Source of the DNA: an uncultured Actinomycetes bacterium
Lineage (GTDB): Bacteria > Actinomycetota > Actinomycetes > S36-B12
Length of the DNA: 15,025 bases
Assembly: GCA_913061025.1 (NCBI GenBank)
Contig: CAJXUJ010000019.1
Location: 1 to 15,025, forward strand
Direction of reading: 5' to 3'
A program made the position numbers and the translations under genes. Positions 1 through 6,231 of the stretch are shown piece after piece. The notes under the pieces are model-generated. The model was not told where the DNA came from, did not search any database, and saw only the letters and a list, made by a program, of their open reading frames with translations. Every line of letters begins with the position of its first letter. Within the stretch, counting starts at the first letter, position 1.

Positions 1-864
1 GCCCAGGTGGCTCTCGCCCGAGCCGGCATCGACGCAACGATGATCGACCACGTCATCAAGCCATTCCTCACGGGTGTCTTCCTCGAACCCCATCTGATGA
101 CGTCCCGTCGCTTCATGGATGCAGTGCTGGCGAGCTTCGTCAAGGGAACGCCGTCGCTCCCGGCACGAGGTATGCAGGCAATTCCCGAGCAATTACACGA
201 CGCGCTCCCGCCGGGAACGGTCCGGTTGGCCACACGCGTTGAGTCAATCGAGACCGATCGCGTGCAGACTGAAGGCGGAACGATCGAAGCGTCAGTTGTG
301 ATCGTCGCTACCGAGGCACCTCAGGCCGCTGCCCTGCTCGATGAAGCTGGGATCAGCGAGGACATCAGGCTTGATTCCAATTCCGTCACCACCTGGTATC
401 ACGCAGTGCCAGAAAGTTCACTGCCGGAACCGCTGGCCGGAGGCCGGAGTGTCTTGAGCGTGCCGGCCGACAGGAGCGGACCGGTCATCAACACCGTGCC
501 GCTGACCTACGCGGTGCCGAGTTACTCCCCGCCCGGCTTCGTCCTGGTGTCCTCGTCCACCCTCGGCACCAACGATTCGACGGACGCCGAGCATGCGGTG
601 CGGAGCCAACTGTCCGAGCTCTACGGGACGAGTACGGCCACCTGGGATCTGATCGGCGCCTACGCCATCGACTACGCCCTGCCCTCGATGCGGGGGCCCC
701 TGTCGGTGTCAACGGCAGCAGCGCAGGGCCCGGTAGTCCTCGCAGGCGACCACCGGGCAACCGCGAGCATCCAGGGAGCCATGGTCAGCGGCCGACGCGC
801 CGCCGATGCCGCCTTCAGCCGCCTCGGTGTGGTGCTGCCCGAGGAACGTAGGGTTATCGCATGA
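1..864 (+). CDS. FAD-dependent oxidoreductase (amine oxidase/phytoene dehydrogenase-like), C-terminal part, cut by the window edge
   Basis: The reading frame is open from base 1 (GCC CAG GTG...), so the N-terminus with the Rossmann GxGxxG motif lies outside the window; the first GTG at position 7 is probably internal. The 287 visible residues look like the C-terminal half of a flavin amine oxidase-type protein. There is a GMQAIPEQL segment followed by a VESIE strand and an ASVVIVATEAP strand, as in families that position FAD and substrate. Near the end, GPVVLAGDHRATASIQGA is the usual C-terminal FAD-contacting GD motif with a following helix, here ending GRRAADA. The substrate cannot be told from sequence. 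The stop codon overlaps the lipB start (ATGA, 861-864), so the two are probably co-transcribed and translationally coupled. Family assignment is fairly sure; the specific reaction is unknown. Confidence 0.8.
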   Translation, partial: AQVALARAGIDATMIDHVIKPFLTGVFLEPHLMTSRRFMDAVLASFVKGTPSLPARGMQAIPEQLHDALPPGTVRLATRVESIETDRVQTEGGTIEASVVIVATEAPQAAALLDEAGISEDIRLDSNSVTTWYHAVPESSLPEPLAGGRSVLSVPADRSGPVINTVPLTYAVPSYSPPGFVLVSSSTLGTNDSTDAEHAVRSQLSELYGTSTATWDLIGAYAIDYALPSMRGPLSVSTAAAQGPVVLAGDHRATASIQGAMVSGRRAADAAFSRLGVVLPEERRVIA

Positions 865-1532
865 GTATCGCCGAATCCACCCTCGTCATCGAACGGGTGG
901 GATTCGGCGCCGATGCCGTGGACTACCAGTCCGGATGGGATCTTCAGCGGCAAGTCCATGCCCGTGTGGTCGACGGTGGACCCGACACCGCGCTGCTCCT
1001 TGAGCATCAGGCCGTTTACACGGCGGGTCGGCGCACGGAGGTGTTCGAGCGCCCCATGGACGGCACCCCGGTTGTGGACGTGGACCGCGGAGGCAAGATC
1101 ACCTGGCACGGCCCCGGTCAACTCGTGGGCTACCCGATCCTTCGGCTTCCCGATCCGATTGATGTCGTCGCCTATGTGCGTCGGATCGAAACGATGCTGA
1201 TCGAGGTGTGCGCCGAGTTCGGCGTGACGGGAACGCAGGTCGAGGGCCGCAGCGGAGTGTGGGTTACCGCGGATGAGCGGGGCCCGGACAGGAAGATCGC
1301 GGCAATCGGAATACGCGTCGCTCAGGGCGTGACCATGCACGGTTTCGCGCTCAACTGCGACTGTGATCTCACAGCATTCGATCGAATCGTGCCGTGCGGC
1401 ATTTCCGATGCCAGCGTCACGTCACTGAGCAAGGAAGTCGGCTCGGACATCACCGTGGCCGACGTCCTGCCGCACGTCACACCCCGCCTCGGGGCGCTGT
1501 CGGGCGGCGCAACGGTAGGAGGAGTCGGGTGA
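861..1532 (+). CDS. lipB: Octanoyl-[acyl-carrier-protein]:protein N-octanoyltransferase LipB
   Basis: LipB moves octanoyl from acyl carrier protein to the lipoyl domains of 2-oxoacid dehydrogenase complexes and glycine cleavage H protein, the first step of endogenous lipoate synthesis. At 223 residues it has normal family length. Visible landmarks: LEHQAVYTAGRRT at 48-60, RGGKITWHGPGQLVGYP at 76-92, and the catalytic pair, Lys145 in KIAAIG and Cys179 in VPCGI. MHGFALNC (159-166) is also typical. The ATG at 861 is chosen because of full homology from there, an AGGG ribosome site at 850-853, and the ATGA overlap with the upstream gene. Its own stop overlaps the GTG start of lipA (GTGA, 1529-1532), so the two enzymes of the pathway are coupled. 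The enzyme is cytoplasmic. Very secure. Confidence 0.97.
   Translation: MSIAESTLVIERVGFGADAVDYQSGWDLQRQVHARVVDGGPDTALLLEHQAVYTAGRRTEVFERPMDGTPVVDVDRGGKITWHGPGQLVGYPILRLPDPIDVVAYVRRIETMLIEVCAEFGVTGTQVEGRSGVWVTADERGPDRKIAAIGIRVAQGVTMHGFALNCDCDLTAFDRIVPCGISDASVTSLSKEVGSDITVADVLPHVTPRLGALSGGATVGGVG
1517..1522 (+). promoter_or_regulatory. Ribosome binding site of lipA, decides its GTG start
   Basis: A perfect AGGAGG sits six bases before the GTG at 1529, inside the end of lipB. It supports GTG 1529 as the lipA start over an upstream extension through lipB or the internal ATG at 1568. Confidence 0.85.
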
Positions 1533-2494
1533 GCGTCTACTCAGGAACCAACGCCGAGGGCCGCAAGATGTTGCGCATCGAAGCGCGGAACGCCGAGGTG
1601 CCGATCGAACGCAAGCCGCCGTGGATCAAGACTCGGATGCGCACAGGTCCGGAGTATCAGCGCATCAAGGAGCTCGTCGGCAACGAGGGTCTGCACACCG
1701 TCTGCCAAGAGGCCGGCTGCCCGAACATCTACGAATGCTGGGAAGACCGTGAGGCAACCTTCCTCATCGGCGGTGAGCAGTGCACCCGCCGGTGTGACTT
1801 CTGTCAGATCGACACCGGCAAGCCAGCGCCTTTGGATACCGATGAGCCACGACGGGTCGCCGAGTCGGTCGAGAAGATGGGACTGCGATACGCGACGGTC
1901 ACCGGTGTCGCCCGCGACGACCTCGGTGATGAAGGCGCGTGGCTCTACGCCGAAACAGTCCGCCAAATCCACGACCTCGGCATCGGTACCAAGGTCGAGC
2001 TGCTCATCCCGGACTTCTCCGGCAACCCCGAGCTCCTCGGCCAGGTCTTTGACGCTGCACCAGAAGTCCTCGCCCACAACGTCGAGACCGTTCCGCGGAT
2101 CTTCAAGCGCATTCGTCCCGCTTTCCGCTACGAGCGCAGTCTGGACGTCATTACTCAAGCGCGCGCCGTGGGTCTGGTGACCAAGAGCAACCTCATCCTG
2201 GGCATGGGCGAGACTCGTGAGGAAATCGAGCAGGCTCTCGCGGACCTCTACGAAGCCGGTTGTGAGCTGATCACCATCACCCAATACCTGCGCCCAACAC
2301 CCCGGCACCATCCGGTTGAGCGCTGGGTGCGCCCCGAGGAATTCGTCGAGCTTGCCGAGGTCGCGACGAACATCGGTTTCGCCGGAGTGATGAGCGGACC
2401 ACTGGTGCGCTCCAGTTATCGAGCCGGCCGTTTGTATGAGCAGGCGTTGGCTGCTCGCGAGACCGGTGACGTAGCGAGCATCACCGTCACATGA
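1529..2494 (+). CDS. lipA: Lipoyl synthase LipA
   Basis: LipA is a radical SAM enzyme that inserts two sulfur atoms at C6 and C8 of the octanoyl chain placed by LipB, consuming its auxiliary 4Fe-4S cluster as the sulfur source. From GTG 1529 the protein has 321 residues, normal for actinobacteria. The auxiliary cluster cysteines are 59, 64 and 70 (CX4CX5C). The radical SAM cluster cysteines are 85, 89 and 92 (CTRRCDFC, CX3CX2C). The C-terminal RSSY motif, whose serine is the fourth ligand of the auxiliary cluster, is at 294-297. PERKPPWIK-type N-terminal sequence (ERKPPWIK) is present. The open frame extends back to 1394 inside lipB, but the AGGAGG at 1517-1522 and the GTGA overlap fix the start. 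The stop overlaps the next ATG (ATGA, 2491-2494). Very secure. Confidence 0.98.
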   Translation: MSVYSGTNAEGRKMLRIEARNAEVPIERKPPWIKTRMRTGPEYQRIKELVGNEGLHTVCQEAGCPNIYECWEDREATFLIGGEQCTRRCDFCQIDTGKPAPLDTDEPRRVAESVEKMGLRYATVTGVARDDLGDEGAWLYAETVRQIHDLGIGTKVELLIPDFSGNPELLGQVFDAAPEVLAHNVETVPRIFKRIRPAFRYERSLDVITQARAVGLVTKSNLILGMGETREEIEQALADLYEAGCELITITQYLRPTPRHHPVERWVRPEEFVELAEVATNIGFAGVMSGPLVRSSYRAGRLYEQALAARETGDVASITVT

Positions 2495-3021
2495 GCGCTC
2501 GGGTGGTCGCCACCCACGTGTGGCCGAAGGATGCAACGGATCCGATCTCGGTCGATGTCCTGGAGTTGGACTGGGGCGGTCCGGTGGACGACCGCCACCA
2601 CGGAGAACTGATGGCCTCCGACACCCGTCAGTCGCGTGCCTTCGCCAAGGGAACCACGATCCGCAACCACCGCCAGGTGTCCATCGTCGACACCGGTGAG
2701 CTCGCTCAGATCGCCGACGCCCTTGGTATCCCCCGCATCGATCCGGGGACCATCGCCGACAACATCTGCACCGAGGGCATCGATGAGCTCACCTCGCTTC
2801 CACGCATGACCCGCATGGTCTTTCCATCCGGTGCCGTCATCATGCTCGGCGGCCCCAACGCGCCGTGCACGATCGCCGGCGCGATGGTCGAACGCTCCTA
2901 CGGCTCACGTCCCGAGGCGTTCCCTAAGGCGGCAATCGGGTTGCGCGGAGTAACGGGGTGGATCGAGCACCCCGGGACGGTTCGACCCGGGGACGCGGTC
3001 ACCCTTCTGCCGCCGGACTAG
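2491..3021 (+). CDS. MOSC domain-containing protein
   Basis: The 176-residue product is a stand-alone MOSC domain (named for the C-terminus of molybdenum cofactor sulfurase). Visible family features: VDDRHHG at 32-38 (the G-D-x-H-like first motif), HRQVSIVD at 60-67, GTIADNICTEGID at 86-98, and the conserved cysteine Cys126 in NAPCTIAG, followed by a LRGVTGWIEHPG block and a GDAVTL end strand. MOSC proteins are thought to bind or relay activated sulfur on that cysteine or act on metal-sulfur cofactors; for this subgroup the role is not known. There are no membrane segments. The start overlaps the lipA stop by ATGA, so translation is coupled to lipA. It is not present at this place in M. tuberculosis as I recall that genome. 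Family call is good; function is open. Confidence 0.87.
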   Translation: MSARVVATHVWPKDATDPISVDVLELDWGGPVDDRHHGELMASDTRQSRAFAKGTTIRNHRQVSIVDTGELAQIADALGIPRIDPGTIADNICTEGIDELTSLPRMTRMVFPSGAVIMLGGPNAPCTIAGAMVERSYGSRPEAFPKAAIGLRGVTGWIEHPGTVRPGDAVTLLPPD

Positions 3022-3032
3022 GCTTCCCCATC

Positions 3033-3704
3033 ATGGGCAAGATCAAATCCAGCCTCGCGGCAATCGGCCAAAACTGGTCGATGACTCAGCGCGTCTACAA
3101 GTTCCTGTGGGCCGAGGTTCTCGGAATCGTGCTGGCGACGATCGTCGTCATCGCCGTTCCGGTCTCGATCTTCATTAACTGGCTCACCGCCCTCCTGGTG
3201 GCGCTCCCCCTCGGTCTCCTAGCCGGCACCTTCTGGTTCAGCCGGCGTGCCATGAAGGCCGCCTACGCCCGCATCGAAGGTCAACCCGGTGCCGCGGCAG
3301 CAGTGATCGAGTCCTTGCGCGGCAAATGGGCCGTGACGCCCGCCGTCGCGGTCAGCCGCAACGAGGACATGGTGTCCCGCGTGGTCGGCAAGCCCGGCGT
3401 GATCTTGGTATCCGAGGGCGCCTCCTCGCGCGTGGGCCACATGCTCGCCAACGAGCGTAAAAAGACGGCCCGCTGGGTGCCGGATATCCCGATCTACGAG
3501 ATCCAGATCGGTGATGAAGACGGCCAGATCGCCCTAGGCAAGATCCAAAAGACCCTGGGCAAGCTCCCTAAGAACCTGCGTGGCAGCGAGGTGACCGAGG
3601 TCCGTCGCCGGCTCGAGGCCCTGGGCAACGCCCAGCAGTCCATGCCGGTGCCGAAGGGTCCGATGCCGACGAGCCCGCGCCAGGTGCGTAGGCAACGCCG
3701 CTAG
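3033..3704 (+). CDS. DUF4191 family membrane protein
   Basis: This 223-residue protein matches the actinobacterial DUF4191 family, whose M. tuberculosis member (Rv2219) also follows lipA. It starts with a short basic cytoplasmic stretch, then two hydrophobic segments at about 29-48 and 50-69 that probably form a helical hairpin in the inner membrane. A soluble C-terminal domain of about 150 residues follows. Family-like landmarks are GKPGVILVSEG, the KKTARWVPDIPIYEI stretch, and the basic tail with PKGPMPTSPRQVR. The frame is open back to 2958 within the MOSC gene, but ATG 3033 lies 11 bp after the MOSC stop and begins with the membrane-protein N-terminus; only a weak ribosome site is seen. 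No function is known for the family; the conserved link with lipA may only reflect inherited gene order. The gene is last in the lipB-lipA operon. Confidence 0.87.
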   Translation: MGKIKSSLAAIGQNWSMTQRVYKFLWAEVLGIVLATIVVIAVPVSIFINWLTALLVALPLGLLAGTFWFSRRAMKAAYARIEGQPGAAAAVIESLRGKWAVTPAVAVSRNEDMVSRVVGKPGVILVSEGASSRVGHMLANERKKTARWVPDIPIYEIQIGDEDGQIALGKIQKTLGKLPKNLRGSEVTEVRRRLEALGNAQQSMPVPKGPMPTSPRQVRRQRR

Positions 3705-3724
3705 GCAAATAGGAACGCCGCTAG
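3694..3724. repeat. Short direct repeat over the two convergent stop codons
   Basis: AACGCCGCTAG occurs at 3694-3704 and again at 3714-3724. The first copy holds the TAG stop of the DUF4191 gene; the second holds, on the other strand, the TAG stop of the RDD gene. Only 16 bp separate the two genes and no hairpin terminator is visible there. Confidence 0.7.
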
Positions 3725-4086
3725 CGCACCCGCAGCACTCGGGTGTTGGCGATCCGATCGTGCACGCCGCGTCCGTCGTCGTCGTACACCACCGCCGGGA
3801 TGACCAAGCAGATCAGCGCCGTGCGGATCAACACCCGCCACAGCGGCAGCCGACCATCGTCGATGGACACCACCCGCAGGCCCACGATCCGCTGGCCGAA
3901 AGACGCCCCCGTAAGCCACGTCAGGATGCTGACCTCGAAGAAGAACACCCCTAGCGTGGCCGCCATCGAGCCGTTGGAGCCATAGGGGAACTGCGGAAAC
4001 GCGAAGACCGCCACCAGGACGCTGGCGAACCAGTCGATGAGGAAGGCGACGACCCGTCGCCCGAACCACGCCCGCTGCTCGGTCAC
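3721..4086 (-). CDS. Small RDD family membrane protein
   Basis: From GTG 4086 the product has 121 residues. It shows the RDD signature: GRRVVAFLIDW at 9-19 with the Arg and Asp (Asp18) at the start of membrane segment 1, GQRIVGLRVVS at 64-74 before segment 3, and a closing DGRGVHDR at 104-111 with the last Asp-Arg pair. Three membrane segments lie at about 12-30, 41-60 and 83-101. An RDD protein in this position, just upstream of and divergent from glnA1, is what I recall for other actinobacteria. The frame stays open back to 4149, but the extra 21 residues (MSVPCPVC...) are unlike the family and would run through the regulatory site at 4112-4149; GTG 4086 begins VTEQ and has a GGGG ribosome-site-like run close by. 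Transport substrate or role is unknown. Confidence 0.88.
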   Translation of the reverse strand: MTEQRAWFGRRVVAFLIDWFASVLVAVFAFPQFPYGSNGSMAATLGVFFFEVSILTWLTGASFGQRIVGLRVVSIDDGRLPLWRVLIRTALICLVIPAVVYDDDGRGVHDRIANTRVLRVR

Positions 4087-4111
4087 GTCCCCAGCGTAGG
4101 GGCCCGATCGG

Positions 4112-4149
4112 TTAACACTCCCGAAACAGACGGGACACGGGACAGACAC
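4112..4149 (+). promoter_or_regulatory. Putative GlnR box array upstream of glnA1
   Basis: Four pentamers occur at exact 11-bp spacing: TTAAC (4112-4116), GAAAC (4123-4127), GACAC (4134-4138) and GACAC (4145-4149). The actinobacterial GlnR consensus is gTnAC-N6-GaAAC repeated with the same spacing; the second pentamer is a perfect b-site, and each other one has a single mismatch. The array ends 80 bp before the glnA1 ATG, in the only intergenic space between glnA1 and the divergent RDD gene. A weak -10-like TAGTTT follows at 4160-4165. GlnR is an OmpR-type nitrogen regulator known to control glnA in Streptomyces and Mycobacterium; control here is inferred from the motif only. Confidence 0.62.
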
Positions 4150-4218
4150 GGCCGATTCCTAGTTTTCTCTCAGATCCGGCGGCACAGGGCCGTCGAGCGA
4201 GGCGATGCACGCGAGTGC

Positions 4219-4224
4219 AGGAGG
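4219..4224 (+). promoter_or_regulatory. Ribosome binding site of glnA1, decides its ATG start
   Basis: A perfect AGGAGG five bases before ATG 4230 shows that the in-frame GTG at 4215, which lies before the ribosome site, is not the start. Confidence 0.85.
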
Positions 4225-4229
4225 TGGAA

Positions 4230-5654
4230 ATGTTCAGTAACGCTGACGAGGTCCTCAAGTACATCAAGGACAACGACGTCGAATTCGTGGATGTTCGATT
4301 CGTCGATCTCCCCGGAATCATGCAGCACTTCAACGTCCCGGCCAGTTCCTTTGGAATGGCGGCGTTCGAAGACGGACTGATGTTCGACGGGTCATCGATC
4401 CGCGGATTCCAGTCCATCCACGAGTCGGACATGAAGCTGATCCCGGACCCGGCTACCGCATACATCGACCCGTTCCGGGCCGCCAAGACGCTGGTCATGA
4501 ACTTCTCCATCCGCGATCCATTCACCAACGAGCCCTACAGCCGCGATCCGCGTAACGTCGCCGCCAAGGCCGAGGCGTACATCGCTTCCACCGGCATCGC
4601 CGACACCGCTTTCTTCGGCCCCGAGGCCGAGTTCTACGTGTTCGACGACGTCCGCTTCGAGACCAACCAGCACTCCGGCTACTACTTCATCGATTCGATC
4701 GAGGGCGCCTGGAACACCGGACGCCAGGAAGAGGGCGGCAACCGCGGCTACAAGACCCGCTACAAGGGTGGCTACTTCCCCGTCCCGCCAGTGGATCACT
4801 ACGCCGACCTTCGCGACCAGATGGTCTCTACGCTGCTCCAGGTTGGACTTGAGGTTGAGCGCTCGCACCACGAGGTTGGCACAGCCGGCCAGGGCGAGAT
4901 CAACTACAAGTTCAACACCCTGCAGCACGCCGCCGACGAGGTGATGCTGTTCAAGTACGTCATCAAGAACGTCGCCTGGGCCAACGGCAAGACCGCCACG
5001 TTCATGCCCAAGCCCCTGTTCGGTGACAACGGTTCGGGCATGCACTGCCACCAGTCACTCTGGAAGGACGGCGAGCCGCTGTTCTACGACGAGATGGGCT
5101 ACGGCGGACTGTCGGACACCGCACGTTGGTACATCGGCGGCCTGCTCGCCCACGCACCGGCCGTGTTGGCCTTCACCAACCCGACCGTGAACAGCTTCCA
5201 CCGACTGGTTCCCGGTTTCGAGGCTCCGGTCAACCTGGTCTACTCGGCCCGGAACCGCTCCGCAGCCGTTCGCATCCCGGTCACGGGCAATAACCCCAAG
5301 GCCAAGCGAGTCGAGTTCCGCGTTCCGGACCCGTCCAGCAACCCCTACCTCGCGTTCTCCGCGCTGGTCATGGCTGGTCTCGACGGAATCAAGAACAAGA
5401 TCGAGCCGATCGCGCCGGTCGACAAGGATCTCTACGAGCTCCCGCCGGACGAGCTGGCGAACATCCCGACCGTTCCGGACTCACTGCAGGGTGTGCTCAG
5501 CGCTCTCGAGGAGGACAACGAGTTCCTCCAGGCAGGCGGAGTCTTCCCGGCCGATCTGATCGAGACCTGGATCGACTACAAGCGCACCAACGAGGTCGAT
5601 CCGATTCGTCTGCGCCCGCATCCGCACGAGTTCGAGATGTACTACGACATCTAA
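4230..5654 (+). CDS. glnA: Glutamine synthetase type I-beta GlnA1
   Basis: The enzyme makes glutamine from glutamate, ammonia and ATP in the cytoplasm as a dodecamer. The product has 474 residues, close to the 478 of M. tuberculosis GlnA1. Landmarks: FDGSSIRGF with the active-site Asp, the SHHEVGTAGQGEIN metal-ligand region, the ATP signature KPLFGDNGSGMHCHQS, the GFEAP glutamate flap, NRSAAVRIP, and RVEFRVPD before NPYLAF. The adenylylation site is present: Tyr402 in KDLYELPP, the mark of the I-beta class that GlnE regulates. The usual NSYKRL reads NSFHRL, a mild variation. ATG 4230 follows AGGAGG. Expression is probably nitrogen-controlled through the box at 4112-4149, and the transcript should end at the hairpin at 5704-5733, so the gene looks monocistronic. 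Very secure. Confidence 0.99.
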   Translation: MFSNADEVLKYIKDNDVEFVDVRFVDLPGIMQHFNVPASSFGMAAFEDGLMFDGSSIRGFQSIHESDMKLIPDPATAYIDPFRAAKTLVMNFSIRDPFTNEPYSRDPRNVAAKAEAYIASTGIADTAFFGPEAEFYVFDDVRFETNQHSGYYFIDSIEGAWNTGRQEEGGNRGYKTRYKGGYFPVPPVDHYADLRDQMVSTLLQVGLEVERSHHEVGTAGQGEINYKFNTLQHAADEVMLFKYVIKNVAWANGKTATFMPKPLFGDNGSGMHCHQSLWKDGEPLFYDEMGYGGLSDTARWYIGGLLAHAPAVLAFTNPTVNSFHRLVPGFEAPVNLVYSARNRSAAVRIPVTGNNPKAKRVEFRVPDPSSNPYLAFSALVMAGLDGIKNKIEPIAPVDKDLYELPPDELANIPTVPDSLQGVLSALEEDNEFLQAGGVFPADLIETWIDYKRTNEVDPIRLRPHPHEFEMYYDI

Positions 5655-5703
5655 ATCCAACCGACTCCCACCGCGTCGATTCGCCTCGCGCGCATGGGAA
5701 ATG

Positions 5704-5733
5704 CAGGAGCCCCGGATTCGTCCGGGGCTCCTG
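5704..5733 (+). terminator. Strong hairpin terminator after glnA1
   Basis: A perfect 13-bp stem, CAGGAGCCCCGGA (5704-5716) and its exact complement (5721-5733), encloses a TTCG tetraloop, 50 bp after the glnA1 stop. The bases after it (TCGTTGT) are moderately T-rich rather than a clean T run. It should end the glnA1 transcript and separate it from the methyltransferase gene. Confidence 0.85.
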
Positions 5734-5748
5734 TCGTTGTGGGGTAAT

Positions 5749-5762
5749 GACGCTGTAGCGTC
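5749..5762. repeat. Small palindrome between the glnA1 terminator and the methyltransferase gene
   Basis: GACGCT and AGCGTC form a perfect 6-bp inverted repeat around GT. It lies just before the likely GTG start at 5770 and covers TAGCGT (5756-5761), which fits the actinobacterial TANNNT -10 pattern. It could be an operator over a promoter, or chance. Confidence 0.35.
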
Positions 5763-5769
5763 GATCATC

Positions 5770-6231
5770 GTGGACAAGGGGAAGATCGGCTGGCTCCTCG
5801 TGGCAGTCCAGATCGCGGTCTTCGTCGTGCTCGCGCTACTCCCGTGGCGATCGGCCACCATCGCCTCCGTCGCACTCGCGACGCCCTTCCTGATCGGTGG
5901 CGGCCTCCTCGGCCTGTGGTCTTTTCAGCGGTTGGGTAGCGCACTGACTCCGACTCCGGTGCCAATTCACGGTGCCGGGTTACGCACCACCGGCCCATAC
6001 GCCTGGGTTCGCCACCCGATCTATAGCGCGGTCCTGCTGATCACGCTCGGTTTCCTCATCGCAGCGGGCAGTCTGTGGAGTTGGCTCTGGGGCGTTGCGA
6101 TCGTCGTGTTCTTCTGGCTCAAGTCTCGGTGGGAGGACTCCCTGCTGGCCGAGGAGTACGGGACCGAATGGCAGTCCTGGGCGAAATCGACCGGCGCGCT
6201 TATTCCTCGCCGTAGAAGAGCCGCTCAGTAA
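5770..6231 (+). CDS. Isoprenylcysteine carboxyl methyltransferase (ICMT/PEMT)-like membrane protein
   Basis: From GTG 5770 the product has 153 residues. Hydrophobic segments lie at about 8-24, 35-51, 86-100 and 102-117. The family's core motif GPYAWVRHPIY (75-85) and the later SRWEDSLLAEEYGTEW (119-134, with the Glu-Asp pair) are typical of small integral membrane methyltransferases that use S-adenosylmethionine. The acceptor in bacteria is usually unknown, since prenylated CAAX proteins are absent. The frame is open back to ATG 5701, but that would start before and run through the glnA1 terminator hairpin; TTG 5737 is another possibility. No ribosome site is visible at 5770, so leaderless translation is possible and the start is uncertain. 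Its last 32 bases overlap the end of glnE on the other strand. The family call is good; function is open. Confidence 0.84.
   Translation: MDKGKIGWLLVAVQIAVFVVLALLPWRSATIASVALATPFLIGGGLLGLWSFQRLGSALTPTPVPIHGAGLRTTGPYAWVRHPIYSAVLLITLGFLIAAGSLWSWLWGVAIVVFFWLKSRWEDSLLAEEYGTEWQSWAKSTGALIPRRRRAAQ

Noticed and set aside
672..1340. 222-codon minus-strand open frame across the oxidoreductase-lipB junction
   Set aside because: Overlaps two well supported genes and resembles no family.
1541..2536. 331-codon open frame on the minus strand opposite lipA
   Set aside because: Antisense shadow of lipA, which carries all catalytic motifs; no independent support.
4087..4149. N-terminal extension of the RDD protein to 4149 (MSVPCPVC...)
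   Set aside because: The extra residues are not family-like and the region is better explained as glnA1 control DNA with the pentamer array.
4392..5051. 219-codon Val/Gly/Leu-rich open frame opposite glnA1
   Set aside because: Codon-bias artefact of the opposite strand; low-complexity translation and no start signals.
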